Shown here: piece after piece, positions 36,496 through 46,200 of the stretch
How the letters are laid out: every line of letters starts with the position of its first letter
Numbering within the stretch: position 1 is the stretch's first letter
From: Drosophila persimilis
Lineage: Eukaryota > Arthropoda > Insecta > Diptera > Drosophilidae
Direction of reading: 5' to 3'
Length of the DNA: 64,000 bases
Assembly: GCF_003286085.1 (NCBI RefSeq)
Contig: NW_020825298.1
Coordinates: 12,524,001 to 12,588,000, forward strand
Notes under the pieces: model-generated
Told to the model about the DNA's origin: nothing
The model's input: only the letters and a program-made list of their open reading frames with translations
The model's database searches: none
Translations under genes and position numbers: made by a program

Positions 36496-38962
36496 TACAA
36501 CACACTATACATAAATAACAATTAACACGAAACAGACTGTGAGAGCGTGAGACGTGGGACAGACATACAGATTTTAGACGGGGGGGTACAGCGAGAGCGG
36601 GACTCGAAATTATGAGGAGTGCGACGTGGGCGATGTTGCCACTGCCGCTCCTGCTCCTGCTGCTGCTCCTTCCGCTGCTGCTGCTGCTGCTTCTGCTGCT
36701 GTGGCTGCTACTTCCGCTGCTGGCGTGGACATTAGAAGCCGCAGCATTTCTCCTTCCATTTCCAGCAGGCGCGATTTTCCTTTCTCCACCTTCTCCGTCT
36801 ACGTCTCCTCCACTCTTTTCTTCTGCTACACTCTTTGTTGCTCCTCTGTTCGCGTATCCCGTTTATAGTCACGGGTTGGCCTGGCCCGCTGCTCCGTTGC
36901 TCGCTGTTCTGGCCATTTGTCTGGGGCTATTCCGCTGTCGCTTCCTCTTCCCCTGTGTCCTTTCTATGTGTGTGTGTGACTGTGACCGTGTGTCTCTGTG
37001 TGTGTGTGTGAGTGTGGAAAAGTTTCCCTGAGTTCTGTAGCCGTTGTAGCCGTTGTGGCGGGAGCTGCTGCTGGTGCCTGGTGCCGGAGCCGGAGCTGGA
37101 CGACAGCACGGTTTGCACTCTGCTAACGTTCTGAGGCAGCCTGGCCGCTGGAAAACCGACGAAGGATACGCGGACACGAGCCTGGAAGTTCATCCAGTCT
37201 CTGCCTCCGCTGCTGCTGCTTCCTCTCTCTTTTATGGCAAAAGAATGGGAGAGCTGATGCTGCTTCTGCTGCTGCTGCTGCTGCGCCTGCGTTGCTTTTG
37301 TTTACATTTTCAATGTTCGCTCTATAGATGACTGCCTGCCAGAGAAAGGGAGAGAGAGAACAAAAGAGAGAACTTTTAGGGATATTCGTTGGTAGTTTCT
37401 CTTTGCTGATTTCCAAGCAAACACTTTCTCTCTCCCGCCTATGCCGCTTATCTGCGAGGCCTTATCGCTGCTTACGCTTCTGCCTTTGCCTCTGCCTTTG
37501 CCTTTGGCTTTGCCTCTCCTTTCTCCGCCTTCTTCGCCTATCGCTTTCGTTTTGCTTTCGTTTTCTGCTGTGTTTGTTGTTTTAGCTTACGCTTACAATT
37601 TTTACTTTCATTTTGGGTTTAGTAGGTGACTCGCCTGGCCCACAGACCCACAGAGACACAGAGACAGCCCTACGCTGTGGGGCCCACACCCACAAATGAC
37701 TGCGCCTTCCCATCGTTTTTTACGGTCCCTGCCTGGCCCAATGTGCGGTTATGTTCATTGTTATGCTTTGAGTAGCTTCCCGCTGTTCCTAGACCTTCCC
37801 CTACTCCTCCTTCTCCCCTTCTCTCCTCCTTCATCCCCCGCCTAATCTCCTGTCTCTCATCCTATCTATGCCTTTATTTTTAGCCATGGCCCAGAGTTTT
37901 AGCCAAGAATTCAACCGTGTGGCATTGTTATTAATTATGTTTTTCCCTCGTGGTTTTTTGTTTTCCTTTTTTTTTGTTGTTGTTGTTTTTTTTAGCAAAT
38001 TGCGTAACATTTTGTTCGCTTTCTTTACATAATTGCCTCATCAGACTGATGGAAAAGCCCCACCAGTCTTTTTAGGATATGATGTCTACCACAGTTTCTT
38101 CTGAGAAACTCGAGAACTTTTTGGCTTCTTTGGTTCTTAGTCGTTGGGTGGGGGTGATGGCTGCCAAATAGTTCCCTTTTCATGCATTCTCAGGATCCGA
38201 GCATTAATCAAACGCCAACGCGTGGATTTACATAATTTAGTGTGTGTCAAACATTGGAATTTTAGCTTTTGGGAAACCTAAGGATTTTATTTTTTTTTTT
38301 TACCATTCTTTAGGAAATTATTTAAAATTCTTAAACCTGCTATTTCGTACACTATTTTTATGAGAATAAATCTCAGAAACGTAAACTTTAGTCTTCCTTC
38401 AATTGATTGTAGTATATATTTTTTACAAGTGTCCAATCTTGATATAAAATCAAAAAAAATAAACAGTTGAAGAAAAAATCTAACAGATCTTAATTCCATA
38501 TATGTATTATCCTCAGAAAGCAACGCCTTATTTATGTAATTTTCCCTCATCGATAGCTTGCCCCAAAAGTATGCCACAGAAGCCCCCACAAAGATCTCCC
38601 TGACTGTACGATTCGTTGGCTAGAAGAAACTCAAAGAACTCTAAGAACATGCTTTGGGTTCCGCCTCGCTAATTGTTATATCATTTGCTTGGGGAAACTT
38701 TAAAGGGGCGGGGCGGTGCCACTTTAAGAACGGGGTCGGATACGGTAACGGACTCAGTTGCGGCTCGAGGCCCTGCGGAATGTCTGACTGTTAAATTTTC
38801 TTCTTGACTAGCCCGAAACGAGAAAAAGAAATAGAAACAAGCATGGCAGAAAGCAGAACTTTTGCACACAGCCAGAGCAGAAAGCAACGTTTTGACCTCT
38901 TTATGAAAAAGGCCTCAAGCACGAGAACGCGCACATACACACAAGACACACACACAGTTACA

Positions 38963-39120
38963 CACAGGCACAGGCACGGGCACGGGCACGGGCACAGGAC
39001 ACAAACGTAGGCTGCCTGCCATTAACGTTTTTGCACTCACACAGACGACCGAAAAGCGCTTTGCCCGTGCCCGTGCCCATGCCCGTGCCCCTGCCCCTGC
39101 CCGTGCCTGTGCCCGTGCAC
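38963..39120. repeat. Inverted GGGCAC hexamer arrays
   Basis: A plus-strand array of CAGGCA/CGGGCA units (38963-38998) is followed about 65 bp later by an array of the complementary unit GCCCGT/GCCCCT (39063-39120). A related ACGGAC array occurs at about 39,346-39,370. The first two arrays could pair into a hairpin. Confidence 0.7.
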
Positions 39121-39633
39121 CACCCTTGCAGCCGTTCTGCGGCTTTTTATTGCTTGATTATATAAAAATTGGCTTTGAATAGGGCTTTCCCAGCATGTTT
39201 CTGATTTTCCAAAAAAGGCAATATATATAGTATGCGCCCCGATTATTCCAGGATTTGTGCTACGAGTGAATCCGATTTGGGGCTTGCTTTGGTTTGGCTT
39301 AAGTTTTTCCTTTGATTTCAAACTGCAATAAATTTTCCAACACCTCACACGGACACGGACACGGACACAGTCACACAGACACGAGCACGGGCTGGCACAC
39401 GGTTAACAGTTTCTGCACACACATACACATAGGGGAGGAGACCCGTTGGACGCACCGTCCGCTCGTTGGTCCTGCGAGGATGTTGTCAGCGCAGCGCCCG
39501 AAAACGTTGTAGGGCCCCGACAGGCGACCACGAATCTGGAGGCCCACTGGGCACGAAGCCATTGGAAGACGATTACAAAAGCCGAGCGGTAGCCGACGGA
39601 AGCAGCCGACGACAACAGAGAGAGCGGACTTAC

Positions 39634-39760
39634 TTCCACAAATGAATCGGGAGGAGACTCCGGCTCCGGGCTCGACTAATGGGCTCCCGGCTCCTGTCGC
39701 CTGCCGTCTCCTGGTAGTGTCTCCTGCTTCTCCGGTGTCGTGTGTCCTGGCTGGTGCCAT
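39634..39760 (-). CDS. Candidate alternative first coding exon of Nckx30C
   Basis: On the minus strand ATG (39760-39758, context AAAAGATGG) opens 42 codons beginning MAPARTHDTGEAG and ends after one base at a perfect GTAAGT donor (39633-39628). The phase (1) equals that required by the Nckx30C exon starting at 26549. GAGA-rich sequence lies just upstream. This is inference from phase and position; the match could be chance or the exon could be an untranslated leader. Confidence 0.22.
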
Positions 39761-40569
39761 CTTTTGCTGCTTCGATTTATAATTAATTAATTTACGATGC
39801 TTTCCGTTCGCATATATTTGCATTAACCCAAACAGACAAACATATTCTCCGACTCGCTCTCTTTCTTTGGTTAGCTCTCTCGCTCGCTCGCTCTCTCTTA
39901 GGTTGCTTCCAGTTTATAGCATACTTTTCGGCTCAGGGAGAGAGCGCGCAGCTGTTTGGGCTCTCCCTCTTCTGTTGGCCTTAGTAGTGCTCCAGGTAGT
40001 CTCCTTCCGTCCCCCCTCTTCAAACAAACACCAAAAGAAAGAAAGAAATAAACGTTTGTGCATGCGTTACAAACACTCTAAAGCACACACACACACACAC
40101 CCACACGAACGCCCAACACACACACATACAGATATAGATAAAAATACACATACAAGCACACTCCGCTCCACTCCACGCACAATTGTATTTTGATTATGCC
40201 CGGCTTGGTACGCCGCATACCTCGGATATTTCTACGCACAACAATGCCAACCCCCAACGCCCCCAACTCCCAAGCCTCGAAGCCCCAACCCCACGAATCC
40301 CAGATCCACATCCACATCCATTCCCACACCCATTGTCATATCAAATATTTACGGAAACAAGCGAGAGAGCGAGCGAAACAAGTTCGGATTCCGACTTTAA
40401 GATATGTACGAGTATGTGGAGTACTATTTATCTCTTTCGAAAGCGGAAAACTATCCAGAGAACACCACAGTTTCACGGGTATTTATTATCTGGATATTAG
40501 ACACGGATTAACAGGTGAAAATCGAATAACTCCATTGCCAATCCGATCAGGGAAGTGTTTTGTTGGGAT

Positions 40570-40607
40570 CAATAAAAGCCACAGAAGTCGGCGAACACAA
40601 CTCATTT
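40570..40607 (+). promoter_or_regulatory. Core promoter of the short peptide gene
   Basis: An AATAAAAG TATA-like box at 40571-40578 is followed by TCATTT at 40602-40607, which fits the Drosophila initiator TCAKTY with its A (40604) 33 bp from the start of the box. The leader would be only 15 nt. Confidence 0.5.
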
Positions 40608-40618
40608 GAAAGCCGAAA

Positions 40619-40711
40619 ATGAAGATCTTTTGTGTGGGCGCACTCGTAATTCTTGGACTCTCTGGGGCCATGGCAAATATTGGAGTAGGGTGGTCTTTCA
40701 AAAAGAAATGA
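40619..40711 (+). CDS. 30-aa predicted secreted cationic peptide
   Basis: ATG 40619 to TGA 40711 encodes 30 residues. The first 19 (MKIFCVGALVILGLSGAMA) form a textbook signal peptide with Ala at -1 and -3. The predicted mature peptide is NIGVGWSFKKK, eleven residues with a glycine/aromatic core and a Lys tail. The gene has a TATA-like box, a TCATTT initiator, a 15-nt leader and AATAAA signals at 40726 and 40748, so the whole mRNA would be only about 150 nt. A decayed tandem copy lies 363 bp downstream, which supports it as a duplicable unit. This layout is typical of fly immune-induced or seminal peptides, but I do not recognise the sequence and claim no function. TTATCT (GATA-type) sites lie within 200 bp upstream. 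Confidence 0.6.
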   Translation: MKIFCVGALVILGLSGAMANIGVGWSFKKK

Positions 40712-40725
40712 AATGTTGCGTTCAA

Positions 40726-40753
40726 AATAAAGTCCAGCAACGCGCACAATAAA
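40726..40753 (+). terminator. Poly(A) signals of the short peptide gene
   Basis: Two AATAAA hexamers at 40726-40731 and 40748-40753, 15 and 37 nt after the stop codon. Confidence 0.55.
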
Positions 40754-40907
40754 CCTAAGACTTTGATTGAGTGTATTATTGATAAGAAATATATAGTTTG
40801 GGAAAACTTAGGGTAGAACTCCTAAAGCTCTGCAAATAGCGAACATAATCAGGAATCTGAACAGCAGACTGTTTCGCCAACAGTTCGTTTAATCAGACAT
40901 ACATTCT

Positions 40908-41060
40908 GAATTCGATTTGGTTGGGAATTGTTTCATAAGATCCACAGAAGGAGACAGACACAAGATATACGCAAAGTGAAAATTAAGATACTATTTTAGG
41001 ACTCCATATTTCAGGACTCTTTGGTAATCTACGAATACCAGGAATAATAAAGCACACAAC
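40908..41060 (+). pseudogene. Decayed tandem copy of the short peptide gene
   Basis: Blocks matching the 40.6-kb gene recur in the same order: TTTGGTTGGGA, CCACAGAAG plus ACACAA, GAAAATTAAGATA, GGACTCTTTGG and AATAAAGCAC. The distance from the CCACAGAAG block to the start-codon position is exactly 40 nt in both copies. Here the start position (40982-40984) reads ATT instead of ATG and the frame meets TAG after five codons, so no equivalent peptide can be made. It lies in the 3' flank of the P450 gene. Confidence 0.55.
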
Positions 41061-41142
41061 AAACCAGTAAAGAGTCGAAGTCGTAATATTATCCATACAG
41101 TAATTGGGAAACTAGAAATAGAATAGTAAACCTAGAGCCAAA

Positions 41143-43158
41143 CTAGTGTCGTCGCTCTCTGAGGCGCAGATGGAGCCCATTATCAGACTTGAGGGTGAGC
41201 ACGGCGGACAGAATGGGATCGTATTTGTGTCGACCCGCCTCCCGCCTCTGCTTCTCGGCGGGCGACAGCCCCAGGTAGGTGTTCAACTGGCCATCGGTGG
41301 AGAGGAGCTCGTCGACGGCGGGCAGCACCTCGAAGGAGCGCACAAGCTTTGAGATCACGGTCTTCAGCTCGAGGAGGGCGAACTTCTGCCCGATGCAGTT
41401 GCGCGGACCGGCACTGAAGGGCACGTACTCGAAGGGGCCGGGCTTCTCCTCCTCGAACCGCTCCGGGCGGAAGTGGTGGGGATCCTTGAAGATGCGATCG
41501 TTGTAGCCGAGCAAAACGAGCGCCAGATTGATAGTTGTGCCCTTGGGCACGAGCGTGCCATCTGGAAAGGGAGACGACAAGTTTCGATTGGGCGTTCCTC
41601 TGGCAGGATGCTTCATGCGTCCGCTTACTGATCATGTAGTCCTTGTCGGCATAGCGGCCAATCATGGGCACACTGGGGTACACCCGCTGGGCCTCCTTGA
41701 TGAACAGGTCGAGGTACTTCATCTGCGCTATCTCCTGGAAGGTGGCGTCCCTGTCCAGTTCGCTGCCCATGACATTGCACTGCTCCTGGTACATCTTTTG
41801 CTGCGGTTCGAAAAAGGTCTTTAGCCGAGCGGCACGAATACTGGAGGAGTTGGCCGCTCAAATACCTGGGCCTCTGGGTGCCTGGAGAGGAGATAGCCGG
41901 CAAAGGCCACTCCGGAGGTGGTGGTGTCGTGGCCCTCGAACATGAAGGTGGACACCTCCTCGTAGATCTCCTGGCGTGTCAGTGGACGCCCGTCGACGGT
42001 CGACGAGAGCAGCGTGTCCAGGAAGGCCATCTTCTTCCGCGGCGAGGAGGGGTCCGAGGAAGAGCTATTCTGTCCCGCCTGCAGCGTCTCCACACGCTTC
42101 TCAATGATGTCGTAGGTGAAGTCCTGCAGCGTCTTCAGCGTCCGCTGGTAGCCCGCATACTCGGGCGACAGGCTGTAGATGCGGTTGGAGCGCTTGAACG
42201 GATGGAAGGCCCGCATGTTGACGCTGAGGCACATGCTGTGGGACCGAGGATTAGTTTGGGATTCGAAGCAACGTCGCCCCAGCACACCACTCACTCTTTG
42301 AAGGCCTGCACAATGGCGGAGTTGCGGTGCTCCATCGCATTGATGGGCACCCCCATGGCCGTGTCGCAGATCACGTCCAGCGTGAGGTAGTGGGCGTGGT
42401 CCTGGAAGTCGATGATGCTGTCCCCGGCGGCATCGCGCCTCAATTGGGCGATGAACTTGGTGGAGTTCTCGTTCATCACCTCGTGGAAGTCCTGCAGGAT
42501 GTTGAAGTGGAACGAGGGCGTGATCATCTTGCGATGCTTGTGCCACTTGCTCCCATGGCTGGTCAGCAGCCCGTAGCCCAGCCACGGATGCAGCAGCTCG
42601 TAGATGGTGGACTTCTGGATCAGCGACTGGCTGTTCAGAATGTACTCCAAGTACTTCGGATTGGTGACGGCTAAGTGCGGGGTATAGCCTATCCAGAAGA
42701 CAAAGTTGTCCTTGCCGTACTCTTGCCACCAGTCGAATATCGTCGCGAGTATCTCTGCGGAGCAGTCACGAGAATGAGAGAACGGTAGAGCGAGAGCGGA
42801 ATTAGGTCATTGCGATCTTTGGCACGAGCCCACTTTTGTCGTTTGTTTTTCACCATGTCTAATCACAGACAAAGCGAGAGACAGCGCCAGACCCGCTGAT
42901 TGTGCTCTTCTTCGACTATCGGACCCTATCGTCTAGACGGGGCATGGACGAGCCCCCTTCGCTAGGGGGCTGATTCCTCTGGAATCATGACGACTAACCT
43001 GCGGGAGTGTTGCCTACGCGATTGGCGTTGCCCAGCACGGGCACAGGAGCGGGTCCATTGAATACCTTGAGCATCCGCCTGCGACGGCTGGCCCTCAGTT
43101 CAAAGTACACGAGAACGAGCAGCGGCAGCGCCAACAAAGCCAAAACAGCCAGCCACAT
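41143..43158 (-). CDS. Cyp4e3: Cytochrome P450, CYP4E subfamily
   Basis: A microsomal monooxygenase of the CYP4 family, whose members typically oxidise fatty acids, hormones or xenobiotics. Coding exons on the minus strand are 43158-42999, 42754-42295, 42235-41866, 41818-41629 and 41561-41143 (160+460+370+190+419 nt), giving 532 aa. The N-terminal anchor is [20 protein letters not shown]. The C-helix WKHRKM-type segment ([15 protein letters not shown]), the I-helix [10 protein letters not shown] at about residue 305, the ExxR motif in KEAQR at about 371, and the heme-binding [14 protein letters not shown] at about 450 are all present, so an active enzyme is expected. Intron 3 is only 47 nt with an atypical GTATTT donor. 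The Cyp4e3 call rests on similarity to the CYP4E N-terminus I recall and on location beside Nckx30C; a different CYP4E member is possible. Confidence 0.85.
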
Positions 43159-43224
43159 TCTGAATGACGTTCGTAACCGGTTCGGATCGTGGATGAATTA
43201 ACACCAGACGGAGTGCGCGCCTGT

Positions 43225-43232
43225 CTTTTATA
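43225..43232 (-). promoter_or_regulatory. TATA box of the CYP4E gene
   Basis: TATAAAAG on the minus strand, 67-74 bp upstream of the ATG, giving a leader of about 45 nt. Confidence 0.65.
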
Positions 43233-46200
43233 CTGCAGACACTCTCGGAGTCCGCTCTCTGTTCTCCGCTCACGCGATCTCTGATTAGACCAGTCGCTGC
43301 TGGCGTAGGTGCGATCGGTGATACTCTCCTGCGCGTGGGAACGAGATGAATCTGGCTCCGGGTCATACTCCAAAGTTCAGTTTTTTTGCAGTATTTGCTT
43401 GCACCTGGGACTCCACTTCGTGGCACTTGTTATCTTCAGCCGTGACAGGGTATTGATGATTCGACGCCTGACGAGGAATACCATCAGGTTTTTAGGTTTG
43501 TTTTCTTGTTTTCTCTGGTGTTTTCTCTCTTTTTTTTCTCTGTCTGGCCGAGAGTTGGTGGACTTTGTACCTGTTTGTTTTGTGCTGCCAGCCAAACGGA
43601 CAGACAGACAGACAGACAGACTCCCAGACGAGGCTAAGCCTCGTATCAGTATCAGTAGAGGGGCTCGGCATTGCGGGTTCTGCGACCAAGTATCATTTAT
43701 TTGCAGGCATCATAAAACTGCCAAAATATATATCATTTGTAATTATAATTTGTGGAAGGTGGCACATCCCATCCTGGCCGCAGGAGATGGCGTCAAGTCG
43801 AACTCTGAACAAAAGAGTTCCCCACAACAATAGAGCAGATGAACAGATGGGCTTGGCATGCGGGCATCTGCTTAATAAACCATATAATATGAGTATTAAT
43901 CAAGGGCTGAGCATTGACTTTTCATGTGCCACAGAGAGATGGGCACGTGACACGAGGCAAGCCACAGACAAACATTTCCCGCAGCACTTTTCCCCCTCAC
44001 GTTTGCATCTCCCTTTGGGAGGCCATAAATCAAATCCATGGAAAAAAGGAAAAGGAAAGCAAAAAGAAAAAGAAAAACAGGGAAAAGTTTTGCACAGTGT
44101 GAACCTGGGGATCGGGGGAACGGGAGAATGGGAATGGCTTTTATGGCATTTGTTTGGGGCTTCTGTAATTCGCTTGACATCTCAATGCTGCTTAATGCCC
44201 AAACTTATAACTGGGCGAAAATTTTAATGAATGACGTAGTCATCATCATCATCAGCAGCAGCAGCAGCAGCAAAGGCAGCAGAAACAGCGGCAAGGTCGA
44301 CTCTCGCCACCACCCACTACCCCCCACCCTGTCAAGGACATGTTTGGAACTGAGGCTGGAGGTTTCGGGGCAGGGACAGGGAATGCTGCTGCTGCTGGTG
44401 CTGGGGGACAAACAAACAATTTCAATGAACTTTGATAAATCGGTGCCAGGCGAAGGACGAGTCCGAATAAAACACAGTTGGGGCATTCATTCTGCTCGAC
44501 TGCTCTGCTGCTCTGCTGCTCCGCTTCCTATTTCCGGTTCCCATTTGGTTTCTATATTTGGGACTGCCTGCCGCTGAATGTTCAGTGATTATGTAAATTG
44601 TTCTGGCCATTTGTTCGGCAGCTTCCCCCGTCCAAATGAATTTATTTTCAGGCCCATCGATTGCAGGGGCTATTATGGGCATAGTATTCCACTCAATCCT
44701 CTGGGGCTTATACTCGTGCTCCTAGAGAAGCCTGCCCCGGCCCCCTGCCTCCTGCCTCTCTCCCTCTCGCAAGCGAAACGAAGGAGGATTCTCTGGGGTG
44801 CCGCAAAGTATGCAAAAGTATCTTTGGGATCCAATCTTTCGGCTAATCATTTCGGGGAAGGGGGCACACATGTCGTATACGCAATTAGCAATCGCAGAAT
44901 TGGCCCTGACTTTTGCTGCCTGCTGCCTGGTTTAATGCATTTCAGTTTCAGCCACAAGAAAGACGTAAATATTGCGCATACACCACGTTGTGAGCACGCA
45001 ATCCTGCATAACATGTTTAGCACACGTTAAAAGAGAAACCCCAGCCCGAACCAGCAGCAGCAGCAGAGAGACACGGAGACGATACGGAGAAACCACATTT
45101 ACTAGCCACTTAAAAGAGAGAACTCCCATGTGGCCGTCCATCCACCCATCGTTCAACCCCTCGAAAAACTATGCAAAAGGCTAAGGCAGCCAAACCAGCC
45201 CCTCCCTCCAGTGGCAGCAGCAGCGGCAGTGGCAGCAGCAGCAGCCCCCATAAAAAGCTGTATAGAATGTTGCAATCAGTTAATTTAAGTGCAGGCCAGG
45301 CCAACACACGAACAAAAAGAATGAGACGATGCCGAACGATGGAGAGGAAGGAAGGAAGGAGGAAGAACAGGCCAAAGGAACAGCCGTAGCAGCAGCGGCA
45401 ACAACGAAAAGAAAAATGGAAATTTCAATGCGAAAATATACAAATAAATGTATGTATGTATATTTGCGTATATTAGCTTACGATTGTGTGTGTGTGCGTA
45501 TCCATGTATGTGTGTGTGTCTAAACAAACACGCACACGGCGGGGGCCACGACGCACAGTGGGTCAAGTTCCACTTTGAGTGGAATCATCCCCAAAAGGAC
45601 GGGGAGGAAGGACCGCTGAAAGTTGCCTCGGGCCGAAAAGCAAGGTAGATTTCATAGTGGGGTAAGGCAGTGCCCGCCCTCGTGTCCCTCTTTGGCTCTG
45701 TGTGAGTGCTCTCCAGCATCTGCTCGCGGGTACCCCGAAGGCTGTTGGGCTGCTCCCTGGCAAGCCGCACCCTCTTTTCAATATACCCTGCTGAGCCGCA
45801 ACTAAACGCACACAAACAGATACATATACATTCTAATACTAATACATGCGGCACAAAGCACAAGTGGCTACTAATGCAAATAATTTACAAGTAGCAAATG
45901 TGGGCGGCAAACGCCAGCAGCAGCAGCAGCAGCAGCAGCATGACAGCAGCCAACGTCAGCAGAGAGTAACGGGGAGGAGTGGAGGGAGGGAAAGGACAAA
46001 ACAAAAACGAAAGAAAAGCAGAAGCAAAAGAAAAAGAAAGAGAAACACACACAAAATAAACGACACACAAAATGTCGTCAACAAAAAGAAATATAAAATA
46101 CACAAAAACAGCAGCAACAAAAGAAAAAAGAAGAGACGAGAAAGAAAAGAGGAGGAAGCGCAGGCAAGAAGAGGAGGAGGAAGAGCCGAGGGCGGAGGAG

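Larger units (their letters stand above)
36500..40540. other. Intergenic upstream region of Nckx30C
   Basis: No supported gene, but rich in CTG-type triplets (36,640-36,730), CTT/CTC runs, GAGA-type tracts near 39,880-39,900 and hexamer arrays near 39 kb. It may hold Nckx30C regulatory sequence and alternative first exons. Confidence 0.5.

Noticed and set aside
36612-37031. 139-aa Leu-rich plus-strand ORF resembling a membrane protein
   Set aside because: The Leu run comes from CTG/CTC triplet repeats and the rest from TG repeats; no gene signals.
43565-44227. 220-aa plus-strand ORF in the P450 to zinc-finger interval
   Set aside because: Contains repeat-encoded runs (DRQTDR, Lys-rich) and no coding character; regarded as chance.
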